The notes beneath the pieces were generated by a model. It did not search any database. It was not told the DNA's origin and saw nothing but the letters and a program-made list of their open reading frames with translations. This document shows positions 28,596-37,851 of a stretch of DNA of 64,000 bases, in pieces. A program made the position numbers and the translations under genes. This DNA comes from JAAUTT01 sp038213375 (GTDB lineage Bacteria > Bacteroidota > Bacteroidia > Bacteroidales > JAAUTT01), in NCBI GenBank assembly GCA_038213375.1, contig JBBQTB010000004.1:110110-174109 (forward strand), in the 5' to 3' direction. The number at the start of each line of letters is the position of its first letter. Positions within the stretch are counted from its first letter, which is position 1.

Positions 28596-29861
28596 ATGGG
28601 ATATTTATTTACTTCCGAGTCCGTTTCCGAAGGACATCCGGATAAAGTTGCCGATCAGATTTCTGATGCTTTGCTTGACGAATTTTTGCGTTGCGACCCC
28701 GAATCAAAGGTGGCTTGCGAAACTCTTTGTACCACAGGTTTGGTAGTATTAAGCGGTGAGGTTCGTACCAACGGCTATGTTGATGTGCAAAAAACTGCCC
28801 GTGAAGTGATCCGTAAAATCGGATACACAAAAGCCGAATACATGTTCGACGCTGATTCATGCGGTGTTATCTCGTCGATTCATGAACAATCGGCCGATAT
28901 AAATCAGGGCGTTGTTCGTCAAAAAGAAGAAGATCAGGGTGCCGGCGACCAAGGTATGATGTTTGGTTATGCCAGCAAGGACACTGATACTTATATGCCT
29001 TTAACACTCAGCCTTGCACACGAATTATTGCTTGAACTTGCCGTTATACGTCGTGAAGATAAAGCAGTGAAATACCTTCGCCCCGATGCCAAATCGCAGG
29101 TAACCATTGAATACGACGATAATAACCAGCCGTTGCGGGTTCATACCATCGTAATTTCAACCCAACACGACGATTTCGACACGGAGGCCAAGATGCAGGC
29201 CGCCATCAAGAAAGATGTTCAGGATATTTTGATTCCACGTGTTATAGCCAGATTACCGGAACGTGTAAAAAAATTGTTCAAAAACGATTACATTCTACAT
29301 GTAAACCCAACCGGAAAATTTGTTATCGGCGGTCCTCATGGGGATACAGGTTTAACAGGTCGCAAGATTATTGTAGACACTTATGGCGGCAAGGGAGCTC
29401 ATGGCGGGGGCGCTTTCTCTGGTAAGGACTCATCGAAAGTTGACCGCTCAGCCGCTTATGCCGCTCGTCATATTGCTAAAAACTTGGTTGCAGCAGGTGT
29501 TGCCGACGAAATACTCGTTCAGGTTGCCTATGCCATTGGCGTGGCTCAACCGGTAGGTTTATATGTTAACACCTACGGAACTGCCAAAGTGAAGGCTACG
29601 GATGGCGAAATTGCAGCCAAAGTAAACAAGCTATTTGATATGCGTCCGTTTGCCATTGTAAAACGTTTCGGATTGAAGAATCCTATCTTCCTGGAAACAG
29701 CGGCTTATGGTCATTTTGGTCGTGAACCATATACTAAAAAGGTTAAATTTTATACTAACGGTAATGGAACCAACAGCCAGGTGATTGAAAAAGAGGTTGA
29801 ATTTTTCGGTTGGGAAAAACTGGATTTCGTTGATCGGATTAAAAAAGAATTTTCTATTTAA
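28596..29861 (+). CDS. metK: S-adenosylmethionine synthetase
   Basis: Methionine adenosyltransferase of 421 aa that makes SAM from methionine and ATP in the cytoplasm. N-terminal ATP/metal motif SEGHPDKVADQISDA (about residues 11-25), central FVIGGPHGDTGLTGRKI, and phosphate-binding GGGAFSGKD are intact. The C-terminal sequence of about 35 extra residues relative to E. coli MetK (KRFGLKNPIFLETAAYGHFG) is usual for Bacteroidota. The gene has its own promoter and SAM-II aptamer and ends at a strong bidirectional hairpin. Confidence 0.98.
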   Translation: MGYLFTSESVSEGHPDKVADQISDALLDEFLRCDPESKVACETLCTTGLVVLSGEVRTNGYVDVQKTAREVIRKIGYTKAEYMFDADSCGVISSIHEQSADINQGVVRQKEEDQGAGDQGMMFGYASKDTDTYMPLTLSLAHELLLELAVIRREDKAVKYLRPDAKSQVTIEYDDNNQPLRVHTIVISTQHDDFDTEAKMQAAIKKDVQDILIPRVIARLPERVKKLFKNDYILHVNPTGKFVIGGPHGDTGLTGRKIIVDTYGGKGAHGGGAFSGKDSSKVDRSAAYAARHIAKNLVAAGVADEILVQVAYAIGVAQPVGLYVNTYGTAKVKATDGEIAAKVNKLFDMRPFAIVKRFGLKNPIFLETAAYGHFGREPYTKKVKFYTNGNGTNSQVIEKEVEFFGWEKLDFVDRIKKEFSI

Positions 29862-29868
29862 ATAAAAT

Positions 29869-29901
29869 AAACCTGCCAGGTTTTGAAAACCTGGCAGGTT
29901 T
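29869..29901. terminator. bidirectional hairpin between metK and gldA (CCTGCCAGG repeat)
   Basis: Perfect 16-bp inverted repeat AAACCTGCCAGGTTTT (29869-29884), one base, and its complement (29886-29901), placed 8 nt after metK and 10 nt before the end of the convergent gldA gene. It should terminate both. A sister palindrome with CCTGTCAGG lies at 39646-39678, so this is also a dispersed repeat. Confidence 0.8.
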
Positions 29902-29911
29902 GGTTATTTGG

Positions 29912-30820
29912 TTATTTCGTTAACTCCTGAAACACCTCTTCAAGACTCTTTTCCTGTTTTTGCATCGACAATACTGAATACCCCCTCTCAACGGCAAATT
30001 TGAAGATACTCTCGCGAATATCAATGCCATTGCTATTACTAACCAACCAGCTGTTTTCCTTTACCTTAAGCACTTTATCTACCAAAGGAATCTTCTGAAC
30101 AATACTTTCCTCCAACACCTTATTAAACTCCACTAACACAATAAAACCGGCTTGTGCCGTATGCTGATAAATCTCGCCTGTGCGGTCATTTGCCACAATC
30201 TCCCCTTTATTGATGATGATGATACGGTGACAAATTGCCTCCACCTCCTGCATGATATGGGTTGACAGCAAGATCGTTTTGCTTTTCCCTGCTTCGGAAA
30301 TAAGGTTACGGATTTCGACAATCTGATTAGGATCAAGCCCTGTAGTAGGTTCATCCAGCACCAGCACCGCCGGATCATGAATAAGTGCCTGAGCCAGACC
30401 AACACGTTGCCGAAAGCCTTTTGACAGTGCTCCAATTTTCTTATGTTGCTCCCGATCAAGGCCTGTGAGTCCAATAATTTCCGATATTCTGCCCTGAAGA
30501 TTTTTTACTTTGTAAATTCCTCCAACAAATTCAAGGTATTCTTTCACATACATCTCAGGATATAAAGGATTTTGCTCAGGAAGATAACCAATATGCCTGC
30601 GCACTTCCAGAGATTGTTCCATCACATCAAAACCATTCACTGCGGCTTTACCTGACGATGGAGGCAGATAACCGCAAATAATTTTCATCATCGTTGACTT
30701 ACCGGCGCCATTTGGACCGATAAACCCTACAATTTCACCGGATTTTATTTGAAATGAAACATCATTCAAGGCTTTTTGCTTGCCATATAGCTTGGTAATA
30801 TTCTCTACCTGTATCGACAT
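29912..30820 (-). CDS. gldA: ABC transporter ATPase, GldA type
   Basis: Cytoplasmic ABC ATPase of 302 aa. Walker A GPNGAGKST (35-43), a variant signature LSKGFRQR, Walker B VLVLDEPTTGLD and H-loop STHIMQEVE are intact. A C-terminal extension of about 80 residues ends in SLEEVFQELTK. The GYLPEQNPLYPEMYVKEYL segment and overall length match GldA, the ATPase of the GldA-GldF-GldG transporter tied to gliding in Flavobacterium. No gldF or gldG is adjacent and homologues occur in non-gliding Bacteroidota, so gliding cannot be claimed. Confidence 0.85.
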   Translation of the reverse strand: MSIQVENITKLYGKQKALNDVSFQIKSGEIVGFIGPNGAGKSTMMKIICGYLPPSSGKAAVNGFDVMEQSLEVRRHIGYLPEQNPLYPEMYVKEYLEFVGGIYKVKNLQGRISEIIGLTGLDREQHKKIGALSKGFRQRVGLAQALIHDPAVLVLDEPTTGLDPNQIVEIRNLISEAGKSKTILLSTHIMQEVEAICHRIIIINKGEIVANDRTGEIYQHTAQAGFIVLVEFNKVLEESIVQKIPLVDKVLKVKENSWLVSNSNGIDIRESIFKFAVERGYSVLSMQKQEKSLEEVFQELTK

Positions 30821-30912
30821 AATCAGTACATTAACGAAAAATATAAAAAATCAAATTTAATGATTTTAGTGAAAGAAAAAGAAGGTCAGTCGTCAGCTAT
30901 TTATAAGATGAA

Positions 30913-31157
30913 TTAAAACTGCAGTTTTGAACCTGATATTTCATCGAAATAAAAGACTCCTTTACCAGGGTCGTCATTGATCCCGCCAATGTAAATAGCT
31001 ACCTCAAAGATGTCAGCAGGGTTAAAAGCAGAACTTCCTTAGAATCAGCCAATTTGTGTTGTGTATTAAATTGAAAAATGGAATGGTTACGATGGCGCGA
31101 GCAATGAACTAAGAAGGTGAAAACGGTAGTGAAAAGTATGGTAATGTATGGTTTCAT
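30913..31157 (-). pseudogene. remnant of a secreted carbohydrate-binding-type protein
   Basis: Two unconnected frames. From ATG 31157 a lipoprotein-like signal peptide is readable (MKPYITILFTTVFTFLVHCS). In another frame about 40 codons ending at TAA 30913 read SAFNPADIFEVAIYIGG, followed by NDDPGKGVFYFDEISGSKLQ and F. This resembles the last strands of a carbohydrate-binding or beta-sandwich domain. The middle is missing. It lies in a 638 bp region that otherwise has no gene. Confidence 0.5.
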
Positions 31158-31458
31158 ATTTTATCAATTGTTTTGTAAAATCATCAGGTAAAGGTATCCC
31201 AATCTTGTAAAAAAATAATGAAATAACTGGAAATGAAATAAATAGAAATACAGTCCCATCGGAAAATAATAAGCCTATACCCATAAAATTATTATGATTC
31301 ACACTCATCAAACTCTTTGTATTTTCATCCGGCAGCTTTTTATTATGATGCCAGCCAATCAAAATATTTTGATAATAAAAATGAATTTATATATTTGTGT
31401 TAACATTAATGCTTTAAAATTGTATTAGAACAGTACTAAATCTCAACACATAAAACTT
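31158..31458. other. intergenic leader region before the TPR gene
   Basis: Apart from the promoter at 31368-31397 and the upstream pseudogene nothing is supported here. A short minus-strand frame (31087-31362) overlaps both and has no recognisable content. Confidence 0.5.
31368..31397 (+). promoter_or_regulatory. promoter of the TPR gene
   Basis: TTTG (31368-31371), an 18-nt spacer, then TATATTTG (31390-31397): perfect -33 and -7 elements of the Bacteroidota primary sigma factor, about 60 nt before the ATG at 31459. Confidence 0.8.
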
Positions 31459-32463
31459 ATGATCAGAGTAAAGACAATTATTTTTGCCATCGCAGGGTTT
31501 TTCATTGTTTCTGCCTCCGGTTTGCAAGCCCAGGTTACAAAAAAGGATGCCGCTGATGCATATAACCGGGGCATAGCCGTGAATGCTACCGATCCAATAG
31601 CTGCAATTGATTCATTTGAACGTAGTGTTAAACTTGCTACTCAGGTGGGCGACGAAGCCAATGATATAAAAGTACAAGCCGGAAAAGTTCTTCCAGGACT
31701 ATATTATAAAAAAGTAGTAAAACTTACTAATGATAAGAAGTTTGACGAAGCCATCATTGCTTGCAAAGAAGCGATTAAATCATCAGATACGTATGGTAAC
31801 GATAATGTAAAGGAAGAAACAAAGAAAATTATGGTTCAGGTGTTAACCAATATTGGCAATAACCTCACCAAGGCCAACGATCAACCAAATGCCATCAAAT
31901 CATACGACAGCGCTTTGTCGATCAACCCTAATTATACCAAAGCTATTTTTTATAAAGCGGTAGTATATACAAAATTAGGAGATGCTCCCAAGTTTTCTGA
32001 AACAATCGATCTCGCTATTAGCAAAGCAAAGACTGATAATGATACCGCTTTCAGCAAACAAATGGAAAAAGTTGCCCTTAATTTCTACAAAAATTCAGGT
32101 ATTAAATCGAACAAAGCCAAAAAGGCTGCGGAAGCAATCGGTTTTCTAAATACTTCATTGAAATATGGAAACGATGAAGATGTTTACTATTATCTGGCCA
32201 ACATATTCAATACCCAGAAAAAATACGGCGATGCGGCTGTAAATGCTCAAAAGGGGTTGGACATGGAGACTGGGTCTGCCGAAGCCAAAGCAAAATTTTA
32301 TTATGAATTAGCTGTTGCCCAACTTGGAAAAGGTGAAAAGGATAATGCATGTGGAAATTTCAAAAATGCTTCCTTTGGACCATTTGCTCCAGCTGCAAAA
32401 GCCCAGATGACCAATGCGAAATGCCCGGGAGCTCCGGCTGCACCAACCGCACCCGCAAAATAA
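31459..32463 (+). CDS. periplasmic TPR-repeat protein
   Basis: Protein of 334 aa with a signal peptide ending in GLQAQ (residue about 25). At least four TPR-like helical pairs follow (AADAYNRGIAVNATDPIAAI; DEAIIACKEAIKSSDTYGN; PNAIKSYDSALSINPNYTKA; YGDAAVNAQKGLDMETGSAE). The C-terminus is Ala/Pro-rich (PGAPAAPTAPAK). Such proteins usually scaffold envelope complexes; the partner is not identifiable. It has a strong predicted promoter and ends at a strong terminator, so it is a single-gene unit. Confidence 0.85.
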   Translation: MIRVKTIIFAIAGFFIVSASGLQAQVTKKDAADAYNRGIAVNATDPIAAIDSFERSVKLATQVGDEANDIKVQAGKVLPGLYYKKVVKLTNDKKFDEAIIACKEAIKSSDTYGNDNVKEETKKIMVQVLTNIGNNLTKANDQPNAIKSYDSALSINPNYTKAIFYKAVVYTKLGDAPKFSETIDLAISKAKTDNDTAFSKQMEKVALNFYKNSGIKSNKAKKAAEAIGFLNTSLKYGNDEDVYYYLANIFNTQKKYGDAAVNAQKGLDMETGSAEAKAKFYYELAVAQLGKGEKDNACGNFKNASFGPFAPAAKAQMTNAKCPGAPAAPTAPAK

Positions 32464-32488
32464 GCTGACCAAAACACTCTATAAATAA

Positions 32489-32525
32489 AAAAAGAGGCTG
32501 TCGAAAAATCGATAGCCTCTTTTTT
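32489..32525. terminator. bidirectional terminator
   Basis: AAAAAGAGGCTGTCGA (32489-32504), 4-nt AAAA loop, then TCGATAGCCTCTTTTT: a 16-bp stem with one G-T pair, flanked by A and T runs on both sides. It serves the converging TPR and UspA genes. Confidence 0.88.
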
Positions 32526-32541
32526 ATAGTTCAATAGGAGC

Positions 32542-33390
32542 TTACTGTCCAAACATAACCTGACCCATACTCGCAAAACTTGATTTAGGATTCACACACA
32601 TCACAGGTATTTTGGCTTTGTTCGCTATCACCATCTGCTCTTTTGCACCAAATATATAATCAAAAATGCTAATATACTTGGTGGTCATAATCAAAATTAA
32701 ATCTGCATCAATACGTTTTGCAAAATTTAATGTATCATTTTTAAAGTCGCTCGTTCGTTCAGGCGAATGAATCTCGTAATCAAGATTATTCTGAATAAGA
32801 AAGCGGATAGCAAAATTAAGGTTTGCATTAATTTTCTTCTGAAGCGATTTATCACTAACAGGATACTTATATAAATGAACCTTTGAGTTAAAGTACTTCC
32901 CAAAATAAATGGCCCAGTTAAGCTTTTCCTTATTTTCCGATTTAAAATCGATAGGAAATACAATGTTTGAATACTTCTCAAGCGTTTTTGGCTTATCCTG
33001 AACTACGATAAAAGGTGCGCTTGACCCTACAATAACTTTTAGCGCCCAGCTTCCAAATATCCTCTGGGTGCGAGTCATACCATGTGTTCCCATCACCACC
33101 AGACTGATTTTTTGCTCTGATACATAGGTTGAAATAGAAGTAAAAATATTACCTTCAACGATTCGTATATCAGGTTTGATGGCATACCTGCGTTCAGTTT
33201 CTTCGCAAACAATTGCCATTTTATCTTTACGATTCTCAATTTCCTTTTCAGGAGTACCCGGTGCAACAATATGCAATAAGCCAATACCCTGCTTTATAGT
33301 TCGTGCAATACGGATAGCATGTTCCAATGCACATTGAGAGATGTTAGTGAAATCCCATGTAACAAGTATGAGGTTATCTGGATTCTCCAT
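32542..33390 (-). CDS. universal stress protein, two UspA domains
   Basis: Cytoplasmic protein of 282 aa made of two tandem Usp domains. The first (1-145) opens NLILVTWDFTNISQCALEHA and contains the nucleotide-loop-like VVMGTHGMTRTQRIFGSWA near 102-120. The second (about 150-282) keeps the fold (YSNIVFPIDFKSENKEKLNW) but its ATP loop is degenerate (LILIMTTKYISIFDYIFGAK). Such pairing of one intact and one degenerate domain is common in Bacteroidota. Role is stress adaptation in a broad sense; no specific partner in the neighbourhood. Confidence 0.88.
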   Translation of the reverse strand: MENPDNLILVTWDFTNISQCALEHAIRIARTIKQGIGLLHIVAPGTPEKEIENRKDKMAIVCEETERRYAIKPDIRIVEGNIFTSISTYVSEQKISLVVMGTHGMTRTQRIFGSWALKVIVGSSAPFIVVQDKPKTLEKYSNIVFPIDFKSENKEKLNWAIYFGKYFNSKVHLYKYPVSDKSLQKKINANLNFAIRFLIQNNLDYEIHSPERTSDFKNDTLNFAKRIDADLILIMTTKYISIFDYIFGAKEQMVIANKAKIPVMCVNPKSSFASMGQVMFGQ

Positions 33391-33483
33391 AGTTGGGATT
33401 TGAGTTTAGTTTAATTGATAGGTCGAATATAAAAAAAATCTTTATTAATCTAATATTAAACGAGTGAGTAAATTCAAAAATTG

Positions 33484-33491
33484 TATTTTTG
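33484..33491 (+). promoter_or_regulatory. asnS -7 element
   Basis: TATTTTTG matches TAnnTTTG 32 nt before the asnS ATG; no convincing TTTG box is visible at the proper distance upstream. Confidence 0.45.
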
Positions 33492-33522
33492 TGCTTTATA
33501 AATTTTAGAAAGTGTATCGATT

Positions 33523-34920
33523 ATGGAGCATCAGGAAAGAAACATCATCAGAGATATAATAAAATCAACAAAGCTAGACATTGATGTATTGGTAAAGGGT
33601 TGGGTACGAACTAAACGTGGTAATAAGAATGTAGCATTTATTGCGCTTAACGATGGATCAATCATTCATAATCTTCAAATTGTAGTTGATGTTCCTAATT
33701 TTGAGGAGGAGTTATTAAAGAAAATTACCACAGGTGCTTGCATTGCAGTAGAAGGAAAGTTGGTAAAATCTGGCGGACAAGGTCAATCAGTTGAGGTAGT
33801 TGCCAGTAAAATTGAAGTATATGGAACCGCCGATCCCGAAGTTTTTCCGCTTCAAAAAAAGGGACACAGCCTCGAATTTCTGCGGGAAATTGCACATCTC
33901 CGGCCCCGGACGAATACCTTCGGCGCAGTTCTTCGTATTCGTCACGCCCTGGCCTTCGCCATTCATAAATATTTCAACGATAACGGATTCTTTTACCTGC
34001 ATACACCCATTATTACGGGTTCTGATGCTGAAGGAGCCGGCGCCATGTTTCAGGTTACTACTCTAAATTTAGAGAACTTACCTAAAACTGCCGAAGGGAA
34101 AATCAATTATGAAGAAGATTTCTTTGGGAAAGCAACCAACCTTACCGTATCGGGTCAGCTCGAAGGTGAACTCGGAGCTCTGGCTCTTGGATCTATTTAT
34201 ACCTTCGGACCTACGTTTCGGGCCGAAAACTCAAACACTCCACGCCACCTTGCAGAATTCTGGATGATAGAACCTGAAATGGCTTTTTGCGATATTACCG
34301 ATAACATGGATTTGGCTGAAGATTTTCTCAAATACCTTATTACCTATGCATTGGAAAATTGTGTGGACGATCTGGAATTCCTATGTAACATGTACGATAA
34401 AGAATTGCTTGACCGCCTGAAGTTTGTTACCGAAAATGACTTTATGAGGTTAACCTACACCGAAGGCATCAAAATTCTTGAGAAGGCCGACCAAAAATTT
34501 GAATTCCCGGTGGAATGGGGTATCGACCTTCAATCGGAACACGAACGTTATCTGGTTGAAAAAGAATTCAAACGCCCTGTCATCCTCACTGGATACCCAA
34601 AAGACATTAAGGCTTTTTATATGAAGCAAAACGAGGATGGAAAAACCGTTCGGGCAATGGATGTGCTTTTTCCAAAAATTGGCGAAATAATTGGTGGCTC
34701 GCAACGCGAAGAAAATTATGAAAAACTTGAAAGTCGTATCAACGAATTACATATACCAACCAAGGATCTATGGTGGTATCTCGAAACACGCAAGTTCGGA
34801 ACAGCTCCACACAGTGGTTTTGGACTTGGTTTTGAGCGATTGGTATTGTTTGTGACCGGTATGTCGAACATTCGCGATGTAATACCTTTCCCCCGTAGTC
34901 CTAAGAATGCTGACTTTTAG
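33523..34920 (+). CDS. asnS: asparaginyl-tRNA synthetase
   Basis: Class IIb aminoacyl-tRNA synthetase of 465 aa that charges tRNA-Asn. The N-terminal OB-fold anticodon-binding domain (about 1-115) contains VLVKGWVRTKRGNKNVAFI. The catalytic domain has motif 2 FGPTFRAENSNTPRHLAEFW (about 235-254) and motif 3 GFGLGFERLVLFVTG near residue 430, ending in the family tail FPRSPKNADF. It is followed 44 nt later by rpoN on the same strand, which appears to have its own promoter. Confidence 0.97.
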   Translation: MEHQERNIIRDIIKSTKLDIDVLVKGWVRTKRGNKNVAFIALNDGSIIHNLQIVVDVPNFEEELLKKITTGACIAVEGKLVKSGGQGQSVEVVASKIEVYGTADPEVFPLQKKGHSLEFLREIAHLRPRTNTFGAVLRIRHALAFAIHKYFNDNGFFYLHTPIITGSDAEGAGAMFQVTTLNLENLPKTAEGKINYEEDFFGKATNLTVSGQLEGELGALALGSIYTFGPTFRAENSNTPRHLAEFWMIEPEMAFCDITDNMDLAEDFLKYLITYALENCVDDLEFLCNMYDKELLDRLKFVTENDFMRLTYTEGIKILEKADQKFEFPVEWGIDLQSEHERYLVEKEFKRPVILTGYPKDIKAFYMKQNEDGKTVRAMDVLFPKIGEIIGGSQREENYEKLESRINELHIPTKDLWWYLETRKFGTAPHSGFGLGFERLVLFVTGMSNIRDVIPFPRSPKNADF

Positions 34921-34934
34921 TTATCTTATTTCGT

Positions 34935-34942
34935 TATCTTTG
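34935..34942 (+). promoter_or_regulatory. rpoN -7 element
   Basis: TATCTTTG, a perfect match to TAnnTTTG, 22 nt before the rpoN ATG. The -33 region has only TTTTA just inside the end of asnS. A short leader of about 15 nt would result. Confidence 0.5.
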
Positions 34943-34964
34943 TTATTGCAGCTATCCGCAGAAT

Positions 34965-36404
34965 ATGTTAAATCAAAAGCTTCAGCAAAAATTACTACAA
35001 AAACTTTCGCCTCAGCAGATCCAAATGATCAAGCTGCTGGAGATACCGTCCATGCAATTGGAGCAGCGGATTGAGAAGGAAATTGAGGAAAACCCTGCCC
35101 TTGAAGAAGGAGCTGACCTTAATGGCGACGATTCCTATGAAGATAAAGGGTCGCAAGACAATGCCGATTTTTCCATTGATGAATATTCACACACCGACGA
35201 TATTCCTTCCTACAAGCTTAGCGTAAAAAATTATAATAAAGCGGAATTAAAGCCGGATATTCCATTCTCGGTAGGTGCATCATTTCACGATTTTCTCGAC
35301 AGCCAGCTTGGTTTGCGCGATCTGGACGAACGTACCGAGATGCTTGCCAGCTACCTTATCGGTAACCTGGACGACGACGGTTACCTTCGCCGCAAACTGG
35401 AGGCTGTTGCCGATGATCTTGATTTTAACCTAAATGTCAAAACCAACGAAGAGGAGCTTATTGAAATTTTGCATCTCCTTCAGGATTTTGATCCTATCGG
35501 AGTCGGCGCCCGTGATCTTCAGGAATGTTTGTTGTTACAAATTTCCGCAAAAGACCAAAGTATTCCCGCTATTGTGCATGCGCGAAAAATTCTGAAACAT
35601 CATTTTGAGGAGTTTACCCGGAAACACTATGATAAAATAACTACCCGCCTTAACATTTCTGCTATTGAGATGAAGGAAGCGGTGGACGAAATACTGAAAT
35701 TAAACCCTAAGCCAGGAGGAGGATATTCCGACCCACACAGCAAAGTATCGGAAACCATTATCCCTGATTTTATTCTCGAGAACAACGACGGAGAACTACA
35801 GCTCAGCCTTAACTCACGAAATGTGCCTGAACTAAGGTTAAGCCGCACTTATAGCGATATGCTTGAGGCATATTCGGCGAACAAGGCTAACTCGAATAAA
35901 AACCAGAAGGAAGCGGTTAATTTTGTGAGGCAGAAGCTTGATTCGGCCAAGTGGTTTATCGATGCCATCAAACAACGACAAAACACTTTGATGCTTACCA
36001 TGCGGGCAATCATCGATTTTCAGAAAGGCTATTTCGTGGAAGGAGACGAAACAAAGTTACACCCAATGATCCTTAAGGACATAGCCGATCGCACAGGTCT
36101 TGATATATCTACCATTTCGAGAGTTGCGAACAGCAAATACATACAAACACATTTTGGTATTTACGCATTAAAATATTTCTTTTCCGAAGGGTTACAAACC
36201 GATTCGGGTGAAGAAGTTTCAACACGCGAGATTAAAAAAATTCTGGAGGAATGTATCGAAAATGAATCAAAACGCAAGCCATTGACCGATGATGAGCTGG
36301 CTGAGATACTTCAGAAAAAAGGTTATCTCATAGCCCGCCGTACCGTGGCTAAATACCGTGAACAATTAAACATTCCGGTAGCTCGCCTTCGCAAAGAGCT
36401 ATGA
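34965..36404 (+). CDS. rpoN: RNA polymerase sigma-54 factor
   Basis: Sigma-54 of 479 aa that directs RNA polymerase to -24/-12 promoters needing AAA+ activators. Region I is Gln/Leu-rich (LQQKLLQKLSPQQIQMIKLL, residues about 6-25). Acidic region II follows (about 45-90), then the core-binding domain, a helix-turn-helix region (DISTISRVANSKYIQT) and the RpoN box ARRTVAKYRE (457-466), which differs by little from the canonical ARRTVAKYRE. Length and domain order are normal. No sigma-54 activator is in the window. Confidence 0.97.
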   Translation: MLNQKLQQKLLQKLSPQQIQMIKLLEIPSMQLEQRIEKEIEENPALEEGADLNGDDSYEDKGSQDNADFSIDEYSHTDDIPSYKLSVKNYNKAELKPDIPFSVGASFHDFLDSQLGLRDLDERTEMLASYLIGNLDDDGYLRRKLEAVADDLDFNLNVKTNEEELIEILHLLQDFDPIGVGARDLQECLLLQISAKDQSIPAIVHARKILKHHFEEFTRKHYDKITTRLNISAIEMKEAVDEILKLNPKPGGGYSDPHSKVSETIIPDFILENNDGELQLSLNSRNVPELRLSRTYSDMLEAYSANKANSNKNQKEAVNFVRQKLDSAKWFIDAIKQRQNTLMLTMRAIIDFQKGYFVEGDETKLHPMILKDIADRTGLDISTISRVANSKYIQTHFGIYALKYFFSEGLQTDSGEEVSTREIKKILEECIENESKRKPLTDDELAEILQKKGYLIARRTVAKYREQLNIPVARLRKEL

Positions 36405-36451
36405 TGCTGTAAAAAATCAACATTTAAGTAACAAAGAGACAAGAAGACCAA

Positions 36452-37087
36452 ATGAGCAAGAATCAGATTATTATACTATTTTTTAGACGTATACCAAAAA
36501 TATTTTCCGTTATCCTTCACCCGTTATTAATGCCCACTCTGGGTATTTATGTGATACTCACCTCCGGCACCAATGCTTCTCTGCTCGACAGTGATGCTAA
36601 GAACATCATTCTCACACTGGTAATGGCCTGCACTTTTGTAATACCAATTGCTTTTGTTCCGTTCTATTATTATTGGCGCATCACCACAAACCTCACCATG
36701 AGTGAACGGCAGGAAAGGATTATCCCTCTGGCCATCACAGGAACGCTTTATTATGTTTGTTTTTTTATTCTTTATCAAATGGGCGCTCCACGCATTATCC
36801 TCGCTTTTCTGTTTGCCACGGCATTAACTGTAATAGTGAACCTCCTGGTAACACTCAGATGGAAAATCAGCGCTCACATGACTGGCATCGGAGGTGTGAT
36901 AGGTCTCATCTTCTCGATGTCATTTTTGTACCATGTCGATACCATGTTTTATTTAATGCTTGCTATTCTGTTATCCGGATTTATTGGGTTTTCGCGTTTA
37001 AGCCTCAATGCTCACACGCCTGGCGAAGTATATTGGGGACTTATAAATGGTTTTGCTGTGATGGTCACTACTTTTTTTGTTTTCTAA
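36452..37087 (+). CDS. PAP2-like integral membrane phosphatase
   Basis: Inner-membrane protein of 211 aa with six hydrophobic segments. Near residues 133-145 WKISAHMTGIGG resembles the PSGH-type second motif of type 2 phosphatidic-acid phosphatases. SRLSLNAHTPGEVYWG (about 186-200) resembles the third motif SRxxxxxHxxxD, with Glu in place of the final Asp. It therefore may act on lipid pyrophosphates or a related substrate, but activity is uncertain. Its last 20 nt overlap the convergent GT2 gene. Confidence 0.7.
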   Translation: MSKNQIIILFFRRIPKIFSVILHPLLMPTLGIYVILTSGTNASLLDSDAKNIILTLVMACTFVIPIAFVPFYYYWRITTNLTMSERQERIIPLAITGTLYYVCFFILYQMGAPRIILAFLFATALTVIVNLLVTLRWKISAHMTGIGGVIGLIFSMSFLYHVDTMFYLMLAILLSGFIGFSRLSLNAHTPGEVYWGLINGFAVMVTTFFVF

Positions 37088-37826
37088 CAAGGAACTGCCC
37101 CAGTTTCGACACATTTTTCATTATCAGAGTATACAAGTCTCCCTTTTTATTGCGACGAAGCGCGTGCCAGTCATCCCGGCTTTTAAGCCAGATATTATGC
37201 AGGCTTTTATTCGATGCCCCTCCTACCCTCATGCGTGTGATCACTTGTGGGAGGTATTCGCAATACAATTTACCCGAACCAACGGTTCGCAGCATCAGAT
37301 CATAATCGGCGGCTATCTTATATGAGGTGTCGAATAGTCCAAAATCGCTGTATACCTTTCTCTTCATAAATAAAGTAGGATGAGGTGGCATCCATCCATG
37401 GTAAAAATTCCGTACATCAAATGGGGTGCTTTTCCAGTTACGGATTACTTTATCAGGATCATCCTTTGCCACGTACCATAAATCGCCATACACAGCATCA
37501 CATCCGGTTTTGTTAAACACTGTGGCAACATCGGCAATTACGTCAGTGCCCTGAAAAAGATCATCGGAATGAAGAATGCCAACGACATCGCCAGAGGACA
37601 TCATAATCCCTTTGTTCAGCCCGAAGTACATTCCACCATCATGTTCCGACACATAATGACTGATATTCTTCCGGTATTTTTCTATGATTTCGCAAGTGCC
37701 ATCGGTCGACCCTCCATCGATAACAATATACTCGATATCAGGATACGATTGTGAAAGCGCCGATTGAATGCATTGCTCGATAGAGGCGACATTGTTATAT
37801 ACAACAGTGATGATGGATATAGTCAT
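37068..37826 (-). CDS. family 2 glycosyltransferase
   Basis: Cytoplasmic or membrane-associated GT-A enzyme of 252 aa. It has the nucleotide-binding opening SIITVVYNNVASIEQCIQSA, the IDGGSTDGT motif (about 37-45) and a metal-binding DxD equivalent in HSDD (about 85-88). A DYDLMLR motif follows near residue 167. Length and the PPHPTLFMKR segment match the WcaA/WbbD-like enzymes of exopolysaccharide clusters. It is the last gene of the minus-strand polysaccharide locus and overlaps the convergent PAP2-like gene by 20 nt. Confidence 0.9.
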   Translation of the reverse strand: MTISIITVVYNNVASIEQCIQSALSQSYPDIEYIVIDGGSTDGTCEIIEKYRKNISHYVSEHDGGMYFGLNKGIMMSSGDVVGILHSDDLFQGTDVIADVATVFNKTGCDAVYGDLWYVAKDDPDKVIRNWKSTPFDVRNFYHGWMPPHPTLFMKRKVYSDFGLFDTSYKIAADYDLMLRTVGSGKLYCEYLPQVITRMRVGGASNKSLHNIWLKSRDDWHALRRNKKGDLYTLIMKNVSKLGQFLVRKQKK

Positions 37827-37851
37827 TTCATTATTTTAATCGTGTATTTCA

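Noticed and set aside
29912..30820. Claim of gliding motility from gldA
   Set aside because: Only the ATPase is present; gldFG and the other gld/spr genes are not in the window and the family occurs in non-gliders.
31087..31362. Minus-strand frame of 91 codons before the TPR gene
   Set aside because: It overlaps the pseudogene signal peptide in another frame and has no recognisable content.
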